Below, piece after piece: positions 58,533 to 64,000 of a stretch of 64,000 nucleotides of DNA; position 1 is the stretch's first letter; every line of letters begins with the position of its first letter. The translations under genes and the position numbers were made by a program. Source of the stretch: Candidatus Schekmanbacteria bacterium. Lineage in GTDB: Bacteria > Schekmanbacteria > GWA2-38-11 > J061. The stretch covers positions 434,001 through 498,000 of the forward strand of contig JACRJM010000004.1 of assembly GCA_016219965.1 (NCBI GenBank), written 5' to 3'. The notes under the pieces were generated by a model. It did no database searches. It worked only from the letters and a program-made list of their open reading frames with translations, and had not been told where the DNA came from.

Positions 58533-60686
58533 ATGATCAAAGACAAAGAACTTCGCGAGCTTTTCAGGGTTGAATCAGAGGAGCATATACAGGGGATAGA
58601 AAAGGGACTCATTCAGCTTGAGACTAACCCTGATGACAAGGAAACTCTCGAAGTTATATTCCGTGAAGCGCACAGCATCAAAGGGGCTGCTAGAATGGTG
58701 GGTGTCAAAGATGTAGAGCTGATAACCAACCGATTCGAGGATATCTTAGGCTCTGTAAGAAACGGGGAGACGAAGTTTGATCAGTCTGTTGTTGACATCA
58801 TATTTCGCGGGATAGATGCAGTTAGAAAGATAGTTAATGAAGCGGTTACAGGTGAGCCTTCAGGCGTTGATCTTTCAGGGGTAATAGAACTTTTAAAAAG
58901 TGGAGCTGAAAAAGAAACCAATGCTCCGCATATTGAAGAGCTGACAGTGTCAAATGAGGAGGGAGGATACCGTATTGATAGATACCGTGTTGATACCGTT
59001 CGGGTTGAGACAAAAAGATTAGACAGACTCATGACATATTCAGAGGAACTCACAGTATTAAAGACAAGAATGGCTCATTTCCTTGCTGAAATTAATCACG
59101 CATTAGAGATGCTGGATGATATTTCAAGTCTTGTTCTGAGAAAGGAAGGAGGCTGGCTGCAGGGTATAAACGAAATGACAGGCGGAGTGCTATTAACTTT
59201 AAAAAAGCTTAGAGATGCGGCATATGAGAATGATGCGAAGCTTGAGCTTGTCTCGGCTGAACTCGAAGAAGGCATACGTAATATCAGACTTATTCCATTA
59301 AACTCTCTTTTTAACCTTTTCCCGAGAATGGTGCGGGATATGGAGAGGGAGTACGGGAAAGAGATTAAGTTTGAAATAACAGGTGGTGAGACAATGGCTG
59401 ACAAAAAAGTGATCGAGGATATGAAGGATCCCGTCATGCATATACTTCGTAACGCAGTGGATCATGGTATCGAATCTCCGGATGTACGCGAAAAAATGGG
59501 TAAAAACAGAAAGGGTACGATAGCGCTCAGGGGATTTCGTACGGATAACAGCATTTTTATTGAGATTCAAGATGATGGCAGTGGACTTGATATTGAGAAG
59601 ATAAAACACAATTCCCTTAAGCAGAAACTGTATACCGCAGATGAGGTCGAAAAAATGACGCCTGAAGAGATAAAGTCAATAATATTTGCTTCGGGCTTTT
59701 CAACAAGCTCATTCGTAACCGAAATATCGGGACGCGGAGTTGGACTCGATGTTGTACGTACCAACGTTGAACAGCTTAAGGGAACTATTGAAGTATTGAG
59801 CAAGCAGGGCTCCGGCTGCACCATAAAGATTAAACTTCCAATAACTCTTGCCACTGTAAGGGCAATCATTGTTACTGCGAATGAAATGCTTTTCGCTGTT
59901 CCGGTTGAGTTTATCCGGTACTGCCGGCTGATTTCCGGGAAGAATTTTTTTTCAATAGAAGGGAGCGAAACTGTCAGTATTGACGGTCATTCTGTTTCCG
60001 CTGCAAGGTTGTCAGATATACTTGAAATCAATGGCAGTAAAAGTGCAAAAATTGATGAGCGTCTGGATTGTATTATTATTTCAGTAGTTGATGATCAGTT
60101 CTGCGTCATAGTTGATTCTATTTTAGATGAACGGGAAATTGTTCTTAAACCTCATAATCCGCTTTTAAAGCATGTTCCCAATATTTCAGGGACTACAATG
60201 CTTGGGAGCGGAGAGTTGTGTATGGTGCTGAATCCGCATGATATGAGAAAAGTCTTCAGAAATAGAAGGGGTTTTATGATGACAAAAAAACCGGAGTCCG
60301 GAGAGATGGCAGAAGAGCTGAAAAAACATGTTGTCCTGCTTGTTGAGGATTCTATTACAACGCTGACACAGGAAAAACGGATACTTGAAAGCGCAGGATA
60401 TGAGGTTGTCACGGCTGTTGACGGGATGGATGCTCTGAGCAAACTTGCTTTCCGCAGGTTCGATGCTGTAGTTTCAGACGTCATGATGCCCAATATGGAT
60501 GGTCTGACGCTTACTGAAAAAATACGCCGTGACACGAAATGCAGTGAGATGCCGGTTATACTCGTTACAACGCTTGCGTCAGATGAGGACAAGAAAAGAG
60601 GGCTCGAGGCAGGAGCAAATGCCTATATAGCAAAACCGGCATTTGAGCAAAAAATCCTCCTGGATACGCTGAAGAGGCTTATTTAG
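58533..60686 (+). CDS. cheA: CheA-type histidine kinase with C-terminal receiver (WspE/FrzE-like)
   Basis: A 717-residue hybrid kinase. Hpt domain with phospho-acceptor His47 (REAHSIKGAARMVG); dimerisation and linker; HATPase (about 300-440) with HILRNAVDHGIESPDVR, DDGSGLD and GRGVGLDVVRTNVEQLKG; CheW-like domain (about 445-580); receiver (about 600-717) with LVEDS and the acceptor Asp in VVSDVMMPNMDG. No P2 domain is evident. It should phosphorylate CheB, its own receiver and the final HD-GYP-linked receiver. Confidence 0.94.
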   Translation: MIKDKELRELFRVESEEHIQGIEKGLIQLETNPDDKETLEVIFREAHSIKGAARMVGVKDVELITNRFEDILGSVRNGETKFDQSVVDIIFRGIDAVRKIVNEAVTGEPSGVDLSGVIELLKSGAEKETNAPHIEELTVSNEEGGYRIDRYRVDTVRVETKRLDRLMTYSEELTVLKTRMAHFLAEINHALEMLDDISSLVLRKEGGWLQGINEMTGGVLLTLKKLRDAAYENDAKLELVSAELEEGIRNIRLIPLNSLFNLFPRMVRDMEREYGKEIKFEITGGETMADKKVIEDMKDPVMHILRNAVDHGIESPDVREKMGKNRKGTIALRGFRTDNSIFIEIQDDGSGLDIEKIKHNSLKQKLYTADEVEKMTPEEIKSIIFASGFSTSSFVTEISGRGVGLDVVRTNVEQLKGTIEVLSKQGSGCTIKIKLPITLATVRAIIVTANEMLFAVPVEFIRYCRLISGKNFFSIEGSETVSIDGHSVSAARLSDILEINGSKSAKIDERLDCIIISVVDDQFCVIVDSILDEREIVLKPHNPLLKHVPNISGTTMLGSGELCMVLNPHDMRKVFRNRRGFMMTKKPESGEMAEELKKHVVLLVEDSITTLTQEKRILESAGYEVVTAVDGMDALSKLAFRRFDAVVSDVMMPNMDGLTLTEKIRRDTKCSEMPVILVTTLASDEDKKRGLEAGANAYIAKPAFEQKILLDTLKRLI

Positions 60687-60715
60687 AAGAGGAGACAAAT
60701 TGAGGTGACCAAATA

Positions 60716-61813
60716 ATGAATGAATGGGATGATGTGAGAGGAAAAGAACAGATACGGGTAATAAAAGTTCTCCTGGTGGATGATTCCCCCCTGGCACTCG
60801 TTATCATGAAAAGAATGCTTTATGCAGCACCTGACATAAGGGTTGTTGGGACTGCAAGGAACGGAAAAGAGGCGCTAAAACTTATTCCGATTGTTGACCC
60901 TGATGTTATCTGCACTGACCTTCATATGCCGATAATCGACGGACTTGCGCTTACAAAAGAAGTGATGGAGGAATATCCCCGCCCAATACTGGTTATAAGT
61001 ATATCAGTTCAAAAGGAATCTGAGAATGTTTTTAAACTTATAGAAGCAGGTGCAGTAGATGTATTTCCGAAGCCGAGCAGCGGGCTCGAGGAAGATTATA
61101 TGAAGCAGACAGCAGAGTTTATCAGCAGAATCAGAATACTCTCAGGTGTTAAGGTATTCAGAAAAAAAAGAGAGAAACCTTTAAAGAGACTTGAAACAAC
61201 AGAACCCATAATCGCTGTTCCCGGATATACTGTTCCTAAGATTCTCGGCATTGGAACGTCAACTGGCGGCCCAAATGCTCTGCAACGTATTCTTTTAAGA
61301 CTTCCATCGGATTTTCCTCTTCCTGTTATGTGTGTGCAGCATATTAGCGAAGGGTTTCTGCTTGGTTTTGTGGAATGGCTTCAGGGAATGAGTAAAGTCA
61401 AGATTGAAATTGCAAGGCAGGGGGAGCTCCCGTTGCCCGGGCACGTTTATTTTCCTCCGGAGAATTTTCATCTTATCATAGATTCAGAAGGGAAGTTCAG
61501 ATATTCCTCTCAATCCCCGGTTGACGGGCACCGTCCTTCAGCGACAGTTATGTTTCATTCAATGGCACAGCAATTCGGGAGTTCCGCAATAGGAGTCCTT
61601 CTTACCGGGATGGGACGGGATGGTGCTGATGGCATGAAGGCAATAAGGGATGCTGGAGGGATTACCATTGCACAGGATGAGAAGACTAGCATCGTGTTCA
61701 GCATGCCTAAACATGCTATAGAGCTTGACGCTGCACAGTATGTTTTACCGGTTGATGAGATCGCAAGAGCGATTTTAACTCTTGTTAACAAAAAAAATGA
61801 TAGGAGTCTATAA
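60716..61813 (+). CDS. cheB: CheB-type receptor methylesterase (WspF-like)
   Basis: A 365-residue protein. The receiver (about 15-135) has the acidic pair Asp22/Asp23 and phospho-acceptor Asp68 in ICTDLHMPIIDG. The methylesterase domain has the catalytic triad: Ser182 in GTSTGGPNAL, His209 in VQHISEGF, and Asp in LTGMGRDGADG. It removes methyl groups added by the CheR protein and resets the receptor. The first 14 residues before the receiver are hydrophilic; a later start is possible. Confidence 0.94.
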   Translation: MNEWDDVRGKEQIRVIKVLLVDDSPLALVIMKRMLYAAPDIRVVGTARNGKEALKLIPIVDPDVICTDLHMPIIDGLALTKEVMEEYPRPILVISISVQKESENVFKLIEAGAVDVFPKPSSGLEEDYMKQTAEFISRIRILSGVKVFRKKREKPLKRLETTEPIIAVPGYTVPKILGIGTSTGGPNALQRILLRLPSDFPLPVMCVQHISEGFLLGFVEWLQGMSKVKIEIARQGELPLPGHVYFPPENFHLIIDSEGKFRYSSQSPVDGHRPSATVMFHSMAQQFGSSAIGVLLTGMGRDGADGMKAIRDAGGITIAQDEKTSIVFSMPKHAIELDAAQYVLPVDEIARAILTLVNKKNDRSL

Positions 61814-61815
61814 TT

Positions 61816-64000
61816 ATGCAGAAATTTGAAGAGAAGGAGATTAAGGGGAAGGAAATTCTCTTAGTTGAAGACAGTGAGCTTCAATCTGCAGTATTAAAAA
61901 ATATGCTTGAGGAACAGGGATTCGTTGTAAAGGTTGCCGGAAATGGGGCTGAAGGACTCGGTATGCTAAATCAACACAAATCAGACATTGTTATTGCAGA
62001 CATCCTGATGCCTCTAATGAACGGTTATGAGATGTGCAGGCAGATAAGACAGAATAAAACGTTAAAAGACATGCCTGTCATACTTCTTACACAGCTTACG
62101 GAACCTGAAGACATAATCAGAGGGCTTAATTCAGGAGCTGACAACTATGTGACCAAGCCGTACGACACGGAGTATCTCCTTTCAAAAATCTGTTCGCTGC
62201 TAAGAAGCCCGGACCAGTTCCGCAACAATCCTGCGGAACAATGTGTTGAAGTTACATACAAGGGAAAACACTATACTGTACGTGCCGGAAGGAGTCAGAC
62301 TATGAACCTCCTTCTTGCGACATATGAGAATGCTATAATACAGAACAGGGAACTTAATAAGATGCAGGAAGAACTTAAGCTTCTCAACGATGTACTTGAG
62401 GAGAAAGTTAAAAAGAGGACTGCTTCATTGACTGTAGAGATTGCAGAACGAAGACGGATTGAAAATGAATTAAGAGCAAGCGAAGCAAGGTTTCGTGGTG
62501 CAGTTGAATCTGCAAATGATGCAGTAATCTGCCTGGAAGCTCCCGGGATGGTTTATTTATGGAACACAAAAGCAGAGGAGTACTTCAATTATTCAGCATC
62601 TGAAGCTATTGGAAAACATATTACTCAACTTATTATCCCTGAAAGAAACAAGGATTCAATACAAAGGTATTTTGATGTTTTCTTCAAGACTGGAATCGGA
62701 CGCGGTGCCGACAAAGCCATAGAAGGATTTGCCTGCCGCAAGGATGGTTCGGAGTTTCCTGTCGAGGTTTCAACTGCGGGAATAAATGTAAACGGCACAT
62801 GGAATTCTATTAGTCTCATCAGGGATATAACGGAAAGGAAGAAGGCTGAAAAAAAATTAAAGAATGAAATTGAGACAACAGCGAGTTTACTCGCTCTTTC
62901 TGAAGCCACTGCAAACACTGTTGATATTGATGAACTTTCTAAATCTGTAGTTAAATGCTGCTGTGACATAGTAAAATGCGATGTTTCACTTTTCTATTTA
63001 TGGGATGCTGTGGCAGGAAAATTTCGTCCGCAATCCTCAGAGGGACTGATAAAAAGCATGCTTCCTATATTCAGAAGTGAGAACCTTTCAGAAGACGAAG
63101 AATTATTAAAAAAGGCACTGGGAACCGGGAAACCGGAATTACTTGATGTGAATTTTCAGAAATCTTCCAGTGCAAAGAAAAAATTATGGGATCCGGAAAA
63201 GATGGAATGGCTGAATGATGCAAAGGAGATCGAAATAATCCCGCTTCTGAATATCAGTAAACAGCGGCTTGGTTTGTTGATAAATGTTTACCGGGAGCAC
63301 AGGGAAATTACAGAAAGAGGCGGCAAGCTTATTCAGACTATATCAGATGAGGTGTCACAATCACTTGAACAGACTAGGCTGTTCAGCGATACCATGCATA
63401 AGACGATGGAGCTTTCCCACAAGATAGAAACCATACAGGTTATGCATGATATAGACAAAAGTATACTCTCCACACTTTCACCGGAAGAGATTCTTGAAAC
63501 TTCCACGCGAATAATAGGAAAAATAATCCCCTGTGATAAAACCACTATTTTTCTTATTGACAAGGAAAAGAAGAGTTTTGTTTTTGCTTCGGGATTCGGA
63601 TTGTTTTCCCTAAAAAAAGGGTCATTGGTGCCGTTCGGGGCAACGAATGCATCGGAAATCATTGATACACGAAAACCGCAGTACATTGCAAATTTAATGG
63701 AGAATAAAGAACCTCTTTTTCTTGAAAAAACCCTTATACAGGAAGGATTCATGTCGCATGTGAGAATTCCACTCACAGTTAAAGGTGTTGTGATAGGGAT
63801 TCTATCAGTTGGTGCAAAAAGACCGGCAGCGTTTACGACACCGCATCTTCAAACTCTGGAAAAACTTGCCTCACAGATAAGTGTTGCGCTGGAAAATGCG
63901 AGGCTTATAACCGACATGGAAGAGCTTTTCATTGGAACCGTAAAATCTCTTTCATATGCCATTGACGCAAAGTCTTCTTGGACATCAGGTCATTCAGAAA
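61816..64000 (+). CDS. response regulator with PAS, two GAF domains and an HD-GYP start, cut by window edge
   Basis: An open frame from the ATG at 61816 to the window edge, 728 codons and incomplete. Receiver (about 12-130): LLVEDS, acceptor Asp62 in VIADILMPLMNG, LTQLTEPED, KPYD. A coiled coil (about 170-215) is followed by PAS (about 220-345), GAF 1 (about 360-510) and GAF 2 (about 550-690, SHVRIPLTVKGVVIGILSVG). The last visible residues, SLSYAIDAKSSWTSGHSE, match the opening helix and first His of HD-GYP domains. I infer a c-di-GMP phosphodiesterase that is the phosphorylated output of the operon, in place of the GGDEF protein WspR. The HD and GYP motifs themselves lie outside the window. 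Confidence 0.85.
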   Translation, partial: MQKFEEKEIKGKEILLVEDSELQSAVLKNMLEEQGFVVKVAGNGAEGLGMLNQHKSDIVIADILMPLMNGYEMCRQIRQNKTLKDMPVILLTQLTEPEDIIRGLNSGADNYVTKPYDTEYLLSKICSLLRSPDQFRNNPAEQCVEVTYKGKHYTVRAGRSQTMNLLLATYENAIIQNRELNKMQEELKLLNDVLEEKVKKRTASLTVEIAERRRIENELRASEARFRGAVESANDAVICLEAPGMVYLWNTKAEEYFNYSASEAIGKHITQLIIPERNKDSIQRYFDVFFKTGIGRGADKAIEGFACRKDGSEFPVEVSTAGINVNGTWNSISLIRDITERKKAEKKLKNEIETTASLLALSEATANTVDIDELSKSVVKCCCDIVKCDVSLFYLWDAVAGKFRPQSSEGLIKSMLPIFRSENLSEDEELLKKALGTGKPELLDVNFQKSSSAKKKLWDPEKMEWLNDAKEIEIIPLLNISKQRLGLLINVYREHREITERGGKLIQTISDEVSQSLEQTRLFSDTMHKTMELSHKIETIQVMHDIDKSILSTLSPEEILETSTRIIGKIIPCDKTTIFLIDKEKKSFVFASGFGLFSLKKGSLVPFGATNASEIIDTRKPQYIANLMENKEPLFLEKTLIQEGFMSHVRIPLTVKGVVIGILSVGAKRPAAFTTPHLQTLEKLASQISVALENARLITDMEELFIGTVKSLSYAIDAKSSWTSGHSE

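Noticed and set aside
1-64000. CRISPR arrays, tRNA genes, intact insertion sequences or prophage
   Set aside because: No regularly spaced repeats, cloverleaf-like sequences or transposase or phage structural genes were found on either strand.

Overview
The window comes from a Gram-negative bacterium: it carries Kdo transferase (waaA) and lipid A 4'-kinase (lpxK), diacylated-lipoprotein signal peptides, a bacterial class A RNase P RNA, GatCAB, a B12-dependent ribonucleotide reductase, a short (class III type) hybrid cluster protein and a c-di-GMP-linked chemosensory operon. Base composition is moderately AT-rich. The mix fits an anaerobic or facultative lineage of the Desulfobacterota/Nitrospirota/candidate-phylum kind, but I cannot place it to a phylum from this sequence alone.

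Layout. 1-8.9 kb (minus strand): a Kdo/lipid A operon (waaA, lpxK) running into an acyl-carrier-protein / short-chain reductase / acyl-adenylate ligase / GNAT cassette, joined by 1-8 base overlaps; upstream lies a PhnD-like binding protein coupled to a hybrid histidine kinase with a periplasmic CxxCH haem motif. 9.1-12.3 kb: Lon-family protease and an exported methyltransferase-like protein. 12.4-13 kb: an ORF6N-domain gene broken by one nonsense codon. 13.2-17.2 kb: gatC-gatA-gatB and elbB. 17.2-24.6 kb: housekeeping genes (speD, aminotransferase, ftsY, rodA) interleaved with accessory material: a PIN-domain toxin-antitoxin pair, a HigBA-like pair, a DUF2971 gene, and four copies of a long hairpin repeat. 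24.6-33.4 kb: rplM-rpsI, a TPR protein, an isolated trpA, a PAS histidine kinase, and a heterodimeric ABC exporter. 33.5-38.6 kb: an uncharacterised membrane-anchored protein with ferrochelatase-like motifs, a HAMP/PAS sensor ending in a four-cysteine module, and hcp with an FNR/HcpR-type palindrome at about -41.5. 38.7-46.1 kb: ftsB, an oligopeptide-type ABC importer without ATPases, an unusual 960-residue sugar-phosphate mutase / nucleotidyltransferase fusion (GlmM-like plus GlmU-like), and a YacP-type NYN nuclease. 46.2-46.6 kb: rnpB. 46.7-54.2 kb (minus): Ogg2-type glycosylase, nrdJ, a GT39-like membrane glycosyltransferase, asnB and a lipoprotein. 54.5-64 kb: a Wsp-like chemosensory operon (CheR-TPR, CheW-CheW, receptor, CheA-REC, CheB) ending in a REC-PAS-GAF-GAF protein whose HD-GYP domain begins at the window edge.

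Most noteworthy are the mutase-uridylyltransferase fusion, the ferrochelatase-like protein, the Wsp-like operon with HD-GYP instead of GGDEF output, and at least three families of dispersed palindromes. One of these is a 21-base motif that sits inside two unrelated genes in two different reading frames.
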